A program made the translations under genes and the position numbers. From positions 1 to 64,000 of the forward strand of contig NZ_ATVT01000016.1 of the NCBI RefSeq assembly GCF_000420865.1: DNA of 64,000 nucleotides, written 5' to 3'. Positions 8,952 through 17,154 of the stretch are shown here, one piece after another. The notes beneath the pieces were generated by a model that searched no databases, was not told the DNA's origin, and saw nothing but the letters and a program-made list of their open reading frames with translations. Every line of letters begins with the position of its first letter. Within the stretch, counting starts at the first letter, position 1. This stretch comes from Butyrivibrio sp. XPD2006. Lineage in GTDB: Bacteria; Bacillota; Clostridia; Lachnospirales; Lachnospiraceae.

Positions 8952-8980
8952 ATAGTATAACTTGCACATGGTACTGTCAA
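8952..8980 (-). promoter_or_regulatory. Promoter of the FMN riboswitch-ribU transcript
   Basis: The minus strand has -35 TTGACA (8980-8975), a 17-base spacer and -10 TACTAT (8957-8952). This puts the start near 8945, immediately before the aptamer. It overlaps the proposed divergent promoter of the HD-GYP gene. Confidence 0.75.
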
Positions 8981-8991
8981 GGATTTATAAT
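8962..8991 (+). promoter_or_regulatory. Possible promoter of the HD-GYP gene
   Basis: TTGCAC (8962-8967), 18 bases, then a perfect TATAAT (8986-8991) faces the gene starting at 9034. The -35 is weak (three of six positions). The element interleaves with the ribU promoter on the other strand. Confidence 0.45.
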
Positions 8992-9033
8992 TATAACATA
9001 CATGTACGATTTGACGTAAATTTATGAGGGACC

Positions 9034-10119
9034 ATGAAGAGAGTACTTACTAAAAAACTCTTACCCGGAATGATTCTGGCCAATGATGTGTTTACATACG
9101 ATTCCCACACCAAGCTCATGGATAAGGGAACCGTTCTCAACGAAAAAGACATTGCCAGACTTGCATTCTATTCTATAATCGACGTACTTATTGAGGATGC
9201 CCCTGCAGAAGAGACAGTTCCACCAAGAGCTTCTGAGACAGGGCTTACTTATTCTGAGCGTTTAAGGCAGTCCGAAGCCTTCAAGGAATTCAAACACGAT
9301 TTCGAGGAGTGCGCCTCCAAGTTTGAGCACACCATCGGTGATATCCTGAAAGGCAACGAAGACCTTGATCTGGATGAGATGATGACTCCGATCTATTCTC
9401 TCATCAGTCAGGGCAGGACCACCTCCAACATCTTTGATATGCTCCACAACTTAAGGTTATACGACGATGCTACATATACACACTGTATCAACGTGGCACT
9501 CATTACGAATATTATCGCCCAGTGGCTCAAGTGGGATGAATCAGAAGTAGAGATTGCTACTCAGGCAGGTCTTTTCCATGATATCGGCAAACTCCTTATT
9601 CCGGATTCCATCATCACCAAGCCCGGAGCGCTGACAGATGACGAATTCTCACTGGTCAAGACTCACCCACAGAAGGGGTATGAAGCCATGAAGAACCTGA
9701 GCATCAGTGCCCATGTCAAGAACGCTGCGCTGATGCACCACGAAAGATGCGACGGAACAGGATATCCGCTCAGACTTCGCGGTCCGCAGATCGATAAATT
9801 TGCCAAGGCTGTAGCCATCGCAGATGTCTACGATGCCATGACCAGTGCCAGATACTACCGCGGTCCGATCTGTCCGTTCATTGCAATTTCAATGTTTGAA
9901 GATGAAGGCTTCCAGAAATATGATCCTGAGATGATCCTTTCCTTCCTTCACAACATCGTCAACACATATCTTCTCAACACCGTGCGCCTTAATACAGGTG
10001 AAGTCGGCGAGATCATATTTGTTAACAGTGCAAATCTCTCCAGGCCGACAATCAAGGTGGGCAACGATTACATTGATCTGTCGAAATGCCCCGGCGTCTA
10101 TATTCAGGAGATCATATAA
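9034..10119 (+). CDS. HD-GYP domain cyclic-di-GMP phosphodiesterase
   Basis: This 361-residue protein has an N-terminal beta-rich DUF3391-like region (residues 1-60, LLPGMILANDVF) and an HD-GYP domain (about 140-280). Metal and substrate motifs are intact: HD of FHDIGK (182-183), HPQKG (211-215), HH of MHHERCDGTGYP (235-245, the GYP motif). A short C-terminal domain (VNSANLSRPTIKV) follows. HD-GYP proteins degrade c-di-GMP, or less often cGAMP, which links second-messenger level to surface properties. No sensor or membrane segment is seen. The ATG follows GAGGG. It is one of only two clear protein genes on the plus strand. Confidence 0.9.
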   Translation: MKRVLTKKLLPGMILANDVFTYDSHTKLMDKGTVLNEKDIARLAFYSIIDVLIEDAPAEETVPPRASETGLTYSERLRQSEAFKEFKHDFEECASKFEHTIGDILKGNEDLDLDEMMTPIYSLISQGRTTSNIFDMLHNLRLYDDATYTHCINVALITNIIAQWLKWDESEVEIATQAGLFHDIGKLLIPDSIITKPGALTDDEFSLVKTHPQKGYEAMKNLSISAHVKNAALMHHERCDGTGYPLRLRGPQIDKFAKAVAIADVYDAMTSARYYRGPICPFIAISMFEDEGFQKYDPEMILSFLHNIVNTYLLNTVRLNTGEVGEIIFVNSANLSRPTIKVGNDYIDLSKCPGVYIQEII

Positions 10120-10149
10120 AAAATGCCTGGCATGCTAAGCATGTCAGGC
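10117..10149 (-). terminator. Intrinsic terminator of murA (possibly bidirectional)
   Basis: The hairpin GCCTGACATGC-TTA-GCATGCCAGGC (10149-10125, one mismatch) is followed on the minus strand by ATTTTTTA, a good terminator for murA. On the plus strand TATTATTAT follows, so it may also end the HD-GYP transcript. Confidence 0.85.
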
Positions 10150-10154
10150 TATTA

Positions 10155-11444
10155 TTATGCGTTCTTAAGTTTAAATTTCTGGATATCCTTGTCCTCTTCA
10201 ACCTTCTCGATCTGAGCGCCGAGTCCGCGGAGCTTGATCTCAAAGTCCTCATATCCTCTCTCGATATACTTGATATCCTCAATTGTTGAGTAGCCTTCAG
10301 CAGTAAGGGCTGCGATTACAAGTGCTGCACCTGCACGAAGGTCAGGAGCTGAAACTGTCGCTCCGGTGTATCTCTCAACACCCTCGATAATAGCTGTGCT
10401 GCCTTCAACCTTGATGCTGGCTCCCATTCTGGTGAGCTCATCAACGTACTTGAAACGGCTCTCAAAAATACTCTCTGTAACTATACTGATACCACTTGCA
10501 AGGCCCAGAGCCACTGTAATCTGTGGCTGCATATCTGTGGGATATCCCGGATATGGCAGTGTCTTGACGTGTGTGTTCTTAAGTCTTCTTGTAGCCACAA
10601 CTCTGATCTCATCGTCAGACTCGTGGATCTGGCATCCCATCTCTACAAGCTTGGCAGTGATGGACTCAAGGTGCTTGGGAATTACATTCTTGATGGTCAC
10701 ATCACCCTTGGTTGCTGCTGCAGCCACCATGAATGTTCCGGCTTCTATCTGATCGGGAATAATGGTGTATTCTGTTCCGTGGAGCTTCTCAACTCCTCTG
10801 ATACGGATGACATCTGTACCTGCACCCTTGATATTGGCTCCCATACTGTTGAGGAAGTTGGCAATATCTACGACATGAGGCTCCTTGGCAGCATTCTCAA
10901 TGATGGTCTTGCCCTCAGCCATAACTGCAGCCATCATGATATTGATGGTAGCACCTACACTGACAACATCAAGGTAGATGTGGCTTCCGACAAGCTTATC
11001 AGCCTTGGCATAAATAATACCCTGAATGTCTACCTGGGCGCCAAGAGCCTTAAATCCCTTGATATGCTGGTCAATAGGACGAAGTCCGATATGACAGCCA
11101 CCGGGAAGTGCAACTCCGGCATCCTTGTATTTGCCAAGAAGAGCACCAAGCAGATAATAACCTGCTCTGATCTTCTTGATATAATCATTTTCAACTGTGT
11201 GGCCCTTGATCTGTGAAGCATTGATCTTGACCGAATGTCTGCCGGTACGCTCAACAAAAGCACCTATGCTCTCGATAGCCTGCAGCATTGCATTGGTATC
11301 GGAAGCATCCGGCATATTATCTATATAGACAGTCTCATCCGTCATGGTTGCAGCAGCCAGGATTGCCAGCGCAGCGTTTTTGGCACCGCCGATCTCGACC
11401 TCGCCAACCAGGGGATTTCCGCCCTTTATCACGTATTTTTCCAT
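10155..11444 (-). CDS. murA: UDP-N-acetylglucosamine 1-carboxyvinyltransferase
   Basis: MurA transfers enolpyruvate from PEP to UDP-GlcNAc, the first committed step of peptidoglycan synthesis. The 429-residue length is normal. The active-site loop PGGCHIG carries the catalytic Cys (about 117, the fosfomycin target), followed by RPIDQHIKGFKALGA. GGAKNAALA at the N-terminus binds substrate. Gram-positives often hold two paralogues, MurA and MurZ, and which one this is cannot be decided. It is monocistronic, with its own promoter and terminator. Confidence 0.95.
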   Translation of the reverse strand: MEKYVIKGGNPLVGEVEIGGAKNAALAILAAATMTDETVYIDNMPDASDTNAMLQAIESIGAFVERTGRHSVKINASQIKGHTVENDYIKKIRAGYYLLGALLGKYKDAGVALPGGCHIGLRPIDQHIKGFKALGAQVDIQGIIYAKADKLVGSHIYLDVVSVGATINIMMAAVMAEGKTIIENAAKEPHVVDIANFLNSMGANIKGAGTDVIRIRGVEKLHGTEYTIIPDQIEAGTFMVAAAATKGDVTIKNVIPKHLESITAKLVEMGCQIHESDDEIRVVATRRLKNTHVKTLPYPGYPTDMQPQITVALGLASGISIVTESIFESRFKYVDELTRMGASIKVEGSTAIIEGVERYTGATVSAPDLRAGAALVIAALTAEGYSTIEDIKYIERGYEDFEIKLRGLGAQIEKVEEDKDIQKFKLKNA

Positions 11445-11478
11445 AGGTATCTCTCTTTTTCTTCTTGAACAAATATTA

Positions 11479-11507
11479 GTTATACCACAATAATGTGTAT
11501 TTGTAAA
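11479..11507 (-). promoter_or_regulatory. Promoter of murA
   Basis: The minus strand shows -35 TTTACA (11507-11502), a 17-base spacer and -10 TATAAC (11484-11479) with an extended TGG just before it. The start is predicted near 11472, giving a leader of about 28 bases. Confidence 0.65.
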
Positions 11508-11516
11508 ACCGATAGT

Positions 11517-13106
11517 TTAGTTCAAGTAATTCAGCGGGTTCACCTGACTTCCGCCAACCAAAATCTCGAAATGAAGGTGAGGTCCCGTAGATACACCCGT
11601 ATTTCCTGAGAGAGCAATTCTCTGTCCCTGAGAAACCGACTGTCCGACTGAAACCAGTACCTTGGACAGATGTCCGTACCTGGTCTCCCTGCCGTCCGGA
11701 TGCCTGATATATACGCAGTATCCGTATCCGCTTCCCCAACCGGCTCTCGTAACAACACCGGAAGATGAAGCAACAACAGAAGTACCGACAGGAGTAGCCC
11801 AGTCAACACCCTTGTGGTAGGAGCTGGCTCCCTTGGTGGGACGATTTCTTTTGCCAAATCCGGATGTAAGTCTTCCGCCGGAAATAGGCTTGATATATGT
11901 AGGTGGAACAATGGTTCCTCTCTCGACAATCTTGGGAACAGCCTTGTAGGTGATCTCTTCCTTCTCGATCTCACGTCCCACTTCGCTGTTATCCATATAT
12001 GAAACCAGAGCGACAACCTTTCTGTGACCGGCCGACGGCTCCTGAAGGACCTTGGTCTGAGTTGTGTACCAGCTGTCGTTGTCAACGTACTGGATCTCCG
12101 CCTCGTAATCCTCCTCATAGTATTCCTGTAATGTATAGTTAACCGAGAGCTCAGGCTCGGGAACAGTAACGATCAGGTTATCCTGTACCCTTATCATGGT
12201 ACGCTCGCTCTCCAGCTGTTCATTCATATTAACAAGATCATCAACAGTAAGGCCGAACTTCATGGCGATGGATCCGAGAGTATCTCCGGACTGAACCTCG
12301 TAGATCTGGTTTGTTTCCTTGTCCTTGGTCACATCGTCGATGGCTGTTGCCAGGTCGGTTATCTCGCTGTCGGGAAGGTAACTCTCCACGATCTCAACCT
12401 TATCAGCAAAGTCCATGCTCATAAGGCCAAGGTCATAGTCCGAGAAGTCCTTGTCGTAGGCAAGGGGCTTGGCTTCATTGACAACCTGTGTCAGCCACGC
12501 CTGAAATCCCGCCTGGGGCATACTGTTCTCTGCGATCTCTTCTTCCTTTTTAACCTCTTCCTTGCTTAAAACCTGAGGTGTAAGGACATTAACCTCACGG
12601 TCTGTATCAAGCACGAGGTTCACATCATAAAGGCCCTCGGTGTCATAGTTTGAAAGAGCTGTAGAAAGCAGCTTCATTACGTCATCTATGCTTGCGAGGT
12701 TTACTGCGAACTCGTTGATCTTGATGGAATAAGATCTGTTGAGTGTGCTTCTGATATTAGCCTTAAGTACAGCCTCCATCTCTTTTGACATGGAAGATAC
12801 ATTATCCACGGTTCCAAAGAGAACGTTGCTGCCTTCTATGGACAGGTCGGCTTTGGCAAGAATCAGCTCGTCATCGGTTGCGGAAACGCTTCTCCTGGCG
12901 TCTCTGTATGCCTCGTACGCATCCTCCTCAGAGCCTGCTATTCCTACCACTACATCATTTAGTTTTACGGTAAAAATGTTATCGCCGCCCTTTTCGAACC
13001 CTACAAAGCTGGGCATAAACAGAATCCAACATATGATTATCACAAGAGCTGATTGTAAGAACCATACCTTGATCTTTCGGCGAAAAACTGTATTGCTGAA
13101 ACTCAT
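11517..13106 (-). CDS. Membrane-anchored LysM/G5/M23 peptidase
   Basis: This 529-residue envelope protein has a cytoplasmic basic N-terminus, one transmembrane helix (about 15-33) and an extracellular region of roughly 230 residues with no family I recognise. A LysM domain follows (268-314, YEVQSGDTLGSIAMKFGL), then a G5-like domain (320-395) and a C-terminal M23 domain (410-520). M23 zinc and catalytic residues are present: HKGVD (H431, D435) and HLHFE (H510, H512), so it should be an active endopeptidase cutting peptidoglycan cross-bridges. Its ATG abuts the stop codon of the coiled-coil gene, which suggests the two proteins work together. Confidence 0.9.
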   Translation of the reverse strand: MSFSNTVFRRKIKVWFLQSALVIIICWILFMPSFVGFEKGGDNIFTVKLNDVVVGIAGSEEDAYEAYRDARRSVSATDDELILAKADLSIEGSNVLFGTVDNVSSMSKEMEAVLKANIRSTLNRSYSIKINEFAVNLASIDDVMKLLSTALSNYDTEGLYDVNLVLDTDREVNVLTPQVLSKEEVKKEEEIAENSMPQAGFQAWLTQVVNEAKPLAYDKDFSDYDLGLMSMDFADKVEIVESYLPDSEITDLATAIDDVTKDKETNQIYEVQSGDTLGSIAMKFGLTVDDLVNMNEQLESERTMIRVQDNLIVTVPEPELSVNYTLQEYYEEDYEAEIQYVDNDSWYTTQTKVLQEPSAGHRKVVALVSYMDNSEVGREIEKEEITYKAVPKIVERGTIVPPTYIKPISGGRLTSGFGKRNRPTKGASSYHKGVDWATPVGTSVVASSSGVVTRAGWGSGYGYCVYIRHPDGRETRYGHLSKVLVSVGQSVSQGQRIALSGNTGVSTGPHLHFEILVGGSQVNPLNYLN

Positions 13107-13601
13107 TTATAAAACACCTAAAATTCTAAGAATATTGATAACCAGGTCTGTGCCTGCCACTAAAAGTGTGATTATCACAAGAGGAAGGACTGCGTTGTTC
13201 TTGCCTTCCACGGCAACCTGAACAGCCTCTACCTTGTGCTTAACATCCTTGAACTCCTCTAAGTTCTTGTCCTGGCTCTTTTCAACTACGGCCTGGACGT
13301 TTCTATATACCTGTACACCTACATCGTGCACCTGGGTCTCACTCTGCTCGAGTCTGTCTGTAAGAGCAGCTACTGTTTTGCCGGTTTCCTGAATAGAAGC
13401 TCTTGCATCCTCTATGGCTGCTCTGTGCTCCTTCTCATTCTGACGGAGTTCTTCGAGCTGGAGTTTGAACTGCTCTGCCTCCTGCTTGGTGCGCTCGGCT
13501 TCCATAGCCTCAGCCTGTGCATTGGCTTTTATGATCTCCTGTGCACCGATCTTCTCTGCAAGCTTGTCCATAAAGTTATCCACGATTTTTCCTCCCAACA
13601 T
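13107..13601 (-). CDS. Coiled-coil protein with C-terminal membrane anchor
   Basis: The 164-residue protein has a long charged helix with heptad pattern (about 20-130, rich in E, Q, K and A) and ends in a hydrophobic helix (about 140-162, AVLPLVIITLLVAGTDLVINIL), so it is tail-anchored with the coil in the cytoplasm. I do not recognise a family. ATG 13601 follows AAGGAG. The stop is immediately followed by the ATG of the M23 peptidase gene. By analogy with EnvC/FtsX or other M23-regulating partners it could position or control the peptidase from the inside, but this is inference from neighbourhood only. Confidence 0.75.
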   Translation of the reverse strand: MLGGKIVDNFMDKLAEKIGAQEIIKANAQAEAMEAERTKQEAEQFKLQLEELRQNEKEHRAAIEDARASIQETGKTVAALTDRLEQSETQVHDVGVQVYRNVQAVVEKSQDKNLEEFKDVKHKVEAVQVAVEGKNNAVLPLVIITLLVAGTDLVINILRILGVL

Positions 13602-13723
13602 TTCCGCTTACTCCTTTGATGTTAGATCCACTGATGTTTTATCCACATAAGCTTAACATTTATTATGCAATATATACAAGAAAATAATGATTGACTGAAT
13701 TTTATTAGCTACTTTTACCATTT

Positions 13724-13773
13724 GTTCATGGCTAGTTCATAATTTGTTCATAATTGTCTTGTATATTTATACT
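13724..13773 (+). promoter_or_regulatory. Candidate sRNA promoter with 11-bp-spaced GTTCAT repeats
   Basis: Three direct repeats GTTCAT start at 13724, 13735 and 13746, exactly 11 bases apart, so they lie on one face of the helix. The last overlaps a -35 TTGTTC (13744-13749). After 18 bases comes -10 TATACT (13768-13773). The layout resembles response-regulator or LytTR-type direct-repeat sites. Confidence 0.45.
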
Positions 13774-13779
13774 ACAGTC

Positions 13780-13876
13780 AAGAGCAAGACATCTTGTAAA
13801 AACGAAAGATAGATTTTTTCATAATAGGGTAGGCGCAGCGATGTGTCTACCCACTCCTCATTAATGGGGGTTTTTA
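13780..13876 (+). ncRNA. Candidate small RNA
   Basis: Downstream of the promoter at 13744-13773 there is no ORF, but the plus strand shows two hairpins: GGGTAG (13827-13832) with CTACCC (13847-13852), and CCCA with TGGG around CTCCTCATTAA, followed by TTTTT (13871-13875). The C-rich unpaired ACTCCTC resembles an anti-Shine-Dalgarno segment of Gram-positive sRNAs. It lies convergent to relQ (stop at 13893). No known RNA family is recognised. The rest of this 290-base gap (13602-13723) must hold the promoter of the coiled-coil gene, which I could not place. Confidence 0.35.
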
Positions 13877-13892
13877 CGCCCCAAAATGTGCA

Positions 13893-14540
13893 TTACTTCT
13901 CTATTGCAAGGATCTCCTCATTCAGAGAGAGCATTCTTGCGTCAAGGTTAGCCACCATGGTGGCGCACTCGTGAAGCTCGGAATTGATATGAGCCGGCGC
14001 TTTTCCCTCGAATTTGTACTGAATCTTGTGCTCAAGCGATGCCCAGAAATCCATGGCAACAGTCCTGATCTGAATCTCCACCTTAACATTGACGATCTTG
14101 TCGGAGAGATACACAGGAAGAGAAACTATCATATGATAGCTCCTGTATCCGCTCGGCTTGGGATTCATAATGTAATCCTTGATGGTCAGGACCTGAATAT
14201 CCTTCTGTCCGCTGATCATCTCGGCGATTCTGTATATATCTGATGTAAAAGAGCATATGATACGGATTCCGGCTATATCATTGACGTAGCGCACCATGTT
14301 CTCGATAGTGGACTCATAGCCGTTTCTCTTGAGCTTTTTGACAATGCTCTCAGGCCCTTTTACTCTGTATTTGACATGCTCGATGGGGTTGTATCTGTGG
14401 ACCTCCTGAAACTCATCGTTGAGGATCTCAATCTTGGTCTGTATCTGCTTGAGTGCAGCGTTGTAGAGGAGGTTGACTTCCTCCCATGTATTCATGTCAT
14501 CTGATATTTTGATGTCATATCCTGATAGATCTAATTCCAT
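13893..14540 (-). CDS. relQ: Small alarmone synthetase, RelQ/YjbM type
   Basis: This 215-residue RelA/SpoT synthetase-domain protein lacks the HD hydrolase and the C-terminal ACT/TGS regulatory domains, as in RelQ-type small alarmone synthetases. They make (p)ppGpp from ATP and GTP or GDP. Residues YRVKGPESIVKKL, DIAGIRIICSF and YRSYHMIVSLP form the synthetase core, and VEIQIRTVAMDFWASLEHKIQYK is the signature near the active site. It stands alone, in a unit distinct from the M23 genes. RelQ is usually favoured over RelP by the EIQIRT region and length. The symbol follows the family and is not certain. Confidence 0.87.
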   Translation of the reverse strand: MELDLSGYDIKISDDMNTWEEVNLLYNAALKQIQTKIEILNDEFQEVHRYNPIEHVKYRVKGPESIVKKLKRNGYESTIENMVRYVNDIAGIRIICSFTSDIYRIAEMISGQKDIQVLTIKDYIMNPKPSGYRSYHMIVSLPVYLSDKIVNVKVEIQIRTVAMDFWASLEHKIQYKFEGKAPAHINSELHECATMVANLDARMLSLNEEILAIEK

Positions 14541-14573
14541 TTAGATACCTCTTTAAATCTGATCACAAGGAAG

Positions 14574-14590
14574 TTACACTACGTGTAACA
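14574..14590. promoter_or_regulatory. Perfect palindrome upstream of relQ
   Basis: GTTACAC-TAC-GTGTAAC is a perfect inverted repeat with a 3-base centre, 33 bases before the relQ start and after the end of the upstream glycosyltransferase gene. Its size and symmetry fit a dimeric repressor operator. No T-tract follows on either strand, so it is not a terminator. Confidence 0.45.
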
Positions 14591-14626
14591 CGTTCGGACT
14601 AAATTCGGAAGGACCTCATTAAGTCC

Positions 14627-15559
14627 TCACAGCCAGTATTCCTTATTAAGGGACAGCTTCGGCAAAAGAGCTTTTGGCAGCTTCCTGTAATTTCTGCCAA
14701 GCTTGTAACCTAGCCATCTGCATCCGCACATTACGATATAGTGCGGGATAAGATATGCCTTACCCATCTGTTTGAAATGCCCTATGGTCTGCGAAACCAT
14801 CTTTTTGCCCTCAGTTTCAGAGCTCACTGCTGCGAAGATCTCAGGGTGCTCCGTCTGCGAAACCCCGATGTCAAAGTTCCTGTGGAACTGCTGAGCGCAG
14901 GTGTAGTTGTGGGAGTGGATAACTCCCGCCTCGGGAACATAGCAGATGGCATAGCCCTTCTTACATGCGGTTCCTGCATATACCATATCCTCGTTGAAGA
15001 TTGCCTTGTGGATAAAACCGCCAAGTTCATCAAACATGCTGCGTCTGTACATAGCGCAGACATTGGAGCAAAAGTAGGTCTTAATGCCAAGGCGCGGGAT
15101 ATCCGCCTGTGTCTTCTTCATCGGTTCTGTAGGATAGTTGAACTTGCGGGAGTAGCGCTCTGCAAGGTTACAATCACTCTTCGGATACTGTCTTGCGTAA
15201 GCCGCTGCCACATCGCTGTCATCAAAGACCTTTAACAGGCTTGATATCAGAACCTTGTCCCTTGGAAATGCATCCTGAGTCATCATCAGGAAGAAATCCG
15301 CATCGGAATGAGAAACGCCCCGATTTCTGGTCTCGCCGTGATCAAACTCTGCCTTAGTCACATGTTCCACTACTATGTTATCATATTTTTCCTGTGGATT
15401 TTCCTTTGATTTTGAAAGGAGATCATCCCAGTATTTCTCTTCGGTATTCATGATAATGACCTTGGATGGGCGAACAGACTGCCTCTCCAGATCATCGATC
15501 AGCCGTAAAAGAGCTATATCCGGTTTGTAGGTGGGAATAATTACATCTACGGTACTCAT
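14627..15559 (-). CDS. Glycosyltransferase family 2 (rhamnosyltransferase-like)
   Basis: The 310-residue GT-A enzyme opens with VDVIIPTYKP and has the nucleotide-binding DADFFLMMTQDAFP, where a DXD-like Asp pair is expected, and FNEDMVYAGTACKKGY near the acceptor site. AEFDHGETRNRGV is characteristic of the RfbF/rhamnosyltransferase branch, so dTDP-rhamnose is a plausible donor. There is no transmembrane helix. ATG 15559 is chosen because AAGGGGAAAAG lies just upstream; ATG 15589 would add ten residues. It is separated from LCP by a terminator-like hairpin. Confidence 0.85.
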   Translation of the reverse strand: MSTVDVIIPTYKPDIALLRLIDDLERQSVRPSKVIIMNTEEKYWDDLLSKSKENPQEKYDNIVVEHVTKAEFDHGETRNRGVSHSDADFFLMMTQDAFPRDKVLISSLLKVFDDSDVAAAYARQYPKSDCNLAERYSRKFNYPTEPMKKTQADIPRLGIKTYFCSNVCAMYRRSMFDELGGFIHKAIFNEDMVYAGTACKKGYAICYVPEAGVIHSHNYTCAQQFHRNFDIGVSQTEHPEIFAAVSSETEGKKMVSQTIGHFKQMGKAYLIPHYIVMCGCRWLGYKLGRNYRKLPKALLPKLSLNKEYWL

Positions 15560-15593
15560 TCTTTTCCCCTTAAGATATGTATAGAACAATTAA

Positions 15594-15620
15594 GGGCCGG
15601 GCTCCATCAGAACCCAGCCC
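15594..15620 (-). terminator. Probable terminator of the LCP gene
   Basis: On the minus strand GGGCTGGGTT pairs with AGCCCGGCCC (ten pairs, two of them G-T) around a short loop, followed by TTAATTGTTCT. The T-tract is interrupted, so termination may be partial. Confidence 0.6.
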
Positions 15621-15646
15621 CTTTAATCTTTCTGTAAAGCTTATGA

Positions 15647-17017
15647 TCAGCCGCCGATGTATTTGCTTACATCGCCCTTGATCTTCTCACTGTACTTCTG
15701 AACATCTGATGATGGCTCATATGCCTCATCGTCGAACAGGAACTTGTGGAGCCACTTAACGTTGCTCTGAAGGTCTACAGGAAGTACGCAGCTTCCGGCC
15801 TTACCCATAGTTCCGGTTGTACGCATCTCCTCGTATGGGAATCCGTTGTTATCAACAACCTTGTACTTGGTAATGCCCTTGAGCATATCCAGGATCTCTG
15901 AAATATCAAGAGATGTATAAGTCTCTTTGAATGCGTTGTTAGCAACTGTCTCAAGCTGTGAGTAGCTCATTCCCTGAGCCTTCTCAAGACAAGCCATAAG
16001 AACTGTTCTCTGTCTCTCGGCACGCTTGAAGTCGTCGCCGGCTGTGTATCTGATACGGCAGTAAGCAGTTGCCTGAAGTCCGTTAAGAGTCTGGCGTCCT
16101 GCGCTTGTTACAGGTGTATACTGGAGCTTCAACTCAGTAGCCATTGTAGCCTGGTAGTTGTTAAGGTGAGAAATCTCAGCATCTGTAACTTCAATCTCTA
16201 CACCGCCAAGAGCATCTACAACGTCTGTAAGTCCTCTGAATCCGATAGTGATGAAATCGGAAATATCCATATCCAGGTTCATGTTAAGCATTGAGATAGC
16301 CTGCTCCGGACCACCCTGAGCATAAGCAGCGTTACACTTGGTGTAAGTATCGTTACTCAGGTTAAGGTAAGTATCACGGTAAACTGAGCAGAGCTTAACC
16401 TCTCCTGTATCATTGTTGATTGATGCAATGATGATGGAGTCTGATCTTGTATTCTTGGTGAGCTGCTCGTCACGGGCATCAACACCGAACAGTGCGATAT
16501 TGGTGTAGCCCTTCATATTCTCATCGTTAACAACGGTCTCACTGATACTCTGTGTGATTGCTTCCTCATTGAGGTTAACCTTACCAACCTTGGTTACGTC
16601 CACCTTGAAGAAAAGAGTGTAGGCAACATATACAAGAACGCAAGCAAGAAGCATTTCTGCTACCAGAAGGATTATTGCCTTCTTGTTGTCTTTCTTTTTA
16701 CCGTTTCCGCCCTTTCCGCTGCCGCCTTTCCTGGAGCTGCCGTTTCCGGAAGATGCTCTCCTTGATGATGAAGGTCTTGATGAACTTCCGGAAGATTTCC
16801 TTGATCCTGAAGTTCTGCGTGGATCTCTTGAAGATCCTGCGGATGATCTTGATGATGAACCCTTCCTGGGAGCTCTGTCATCGTAATCGTCATAATCATC
16901 GTAATCGTCGTAACGGTCATCATATCTGTCATCGTAGCGATCGTCATATCTGTCATCGCTTCTGCGAGATGACCTGTGGCCGTCTCTCTCGTAATATTCG
17001 TCGTCTCTGTTTGACAT
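15647..17017 (-). CDS. LytR-CpsA-Psr (LCP) family ligase with acidic repeat tail
   Basis: LCP enzymes transfer lipid-linked glycopolymers to peptidoglycan. This 456-residue protein has a cytoplasmic tail of DDRYDD/DDYDD repeats (about residues 20-48), then a basic Ser/Arg/Lys/Gly-rich stretch (50-110), one transmembrane helix (about 115-137, KAIILLVAEMLLACVLVYVAYTLFF) and an extracellular LCP domain. LCP residues seen: NIALFGVDARD, TRSDSIIIASIN, LCSVYRDTYLN and YCRIRYTAGDDFKRAERQRTVL (phosphate-binding Arg residues). ATG 17017 follows GAGGAG; the longer frame to 17170 is rejected because it would read through the upstream terminator. It likely anchors the polysaccharide made by this locus. 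Confidence 0.92.
   Translation of the reverse strand: MSNRDDEYYERDGHRSSRRSDDRYDDRYDDRYDDRYDDYDDYDDYDDRAPRKGSSSRSSAGSSRDPRRTSGSRKSSGSSSRPSSSRRASSGNGSSRKGGSGKGGNGKKKDNKKAIILLVAEMLLACVLVYVAYTLFFKVDVTKVGKVNLNEEAITQSISETVVNDENMKGYTNIALFGVDARDEQLTKNTRSDSIIIASINNDTGEVKLCSVYRDTYLNLSNDTYTKCNAAYAQGGPEQAISMLNMNLDMDISDFITIGFRGLTDVVDALGGVEIEVTDAEISHLNNYQATMATELKLQYTPVTSAGRQTLNGLQATAYCRIRYTAGDDFKRAERQRTVLMACLEKAQGMSYSQLETVANNAFKETYTSLDISEILDMLKGITKYKVVDNNGFPYEEMRTTGTMGKAGSCVLPVDLQSNVKWLHKFLFDDEAYEPSSDVQKYSEKIKGDVSKYIGG
16877..16957 (-). repeat. Degenerate 9/12-bp coding repeat in the LCP tail
   Basis: A tandem array of GAYGAY-rich units encodes DDRYDD and DDYDD repeats at the LCP N-terminus. Unit number could vary by slippage without changing frame because all units are multiples of three. 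Confidence 0.6.
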
Positions 17018-17125
17018 AACACGTCTCCTCGTCCCAACAAAATAATTCAAAATTTCTTGATAATGCCAATACGGTAGATTAGCACCAATATATTCTGCCA
17101 CAAATGAGCCCCTTTTACAACCCCA

Positions 17126-17154
17126 ATAAAAAATGCGTACCTCAGTACGCATTT
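17126..17154 (-). terminator. Terminator overlapping the sugar transferase stop codon
   Basis: AATGCGTAC-TGAG-GTACGCATT followed by TTTTATTG on the minus strand is a strong intrinsic terminator. The TGA stop of the preceding gene (17144-17142) is the loop itself, so the last codons of that gene form the left arm. Confidence 0.88.

Noticed and set aside
10569..11216. Long plus-strand open frame opposite murA
   Set aside because: It lies wholly antisense to a clear murA, has no ribosome binding site, and has a composition expected from the opposite strand of coding DNA.
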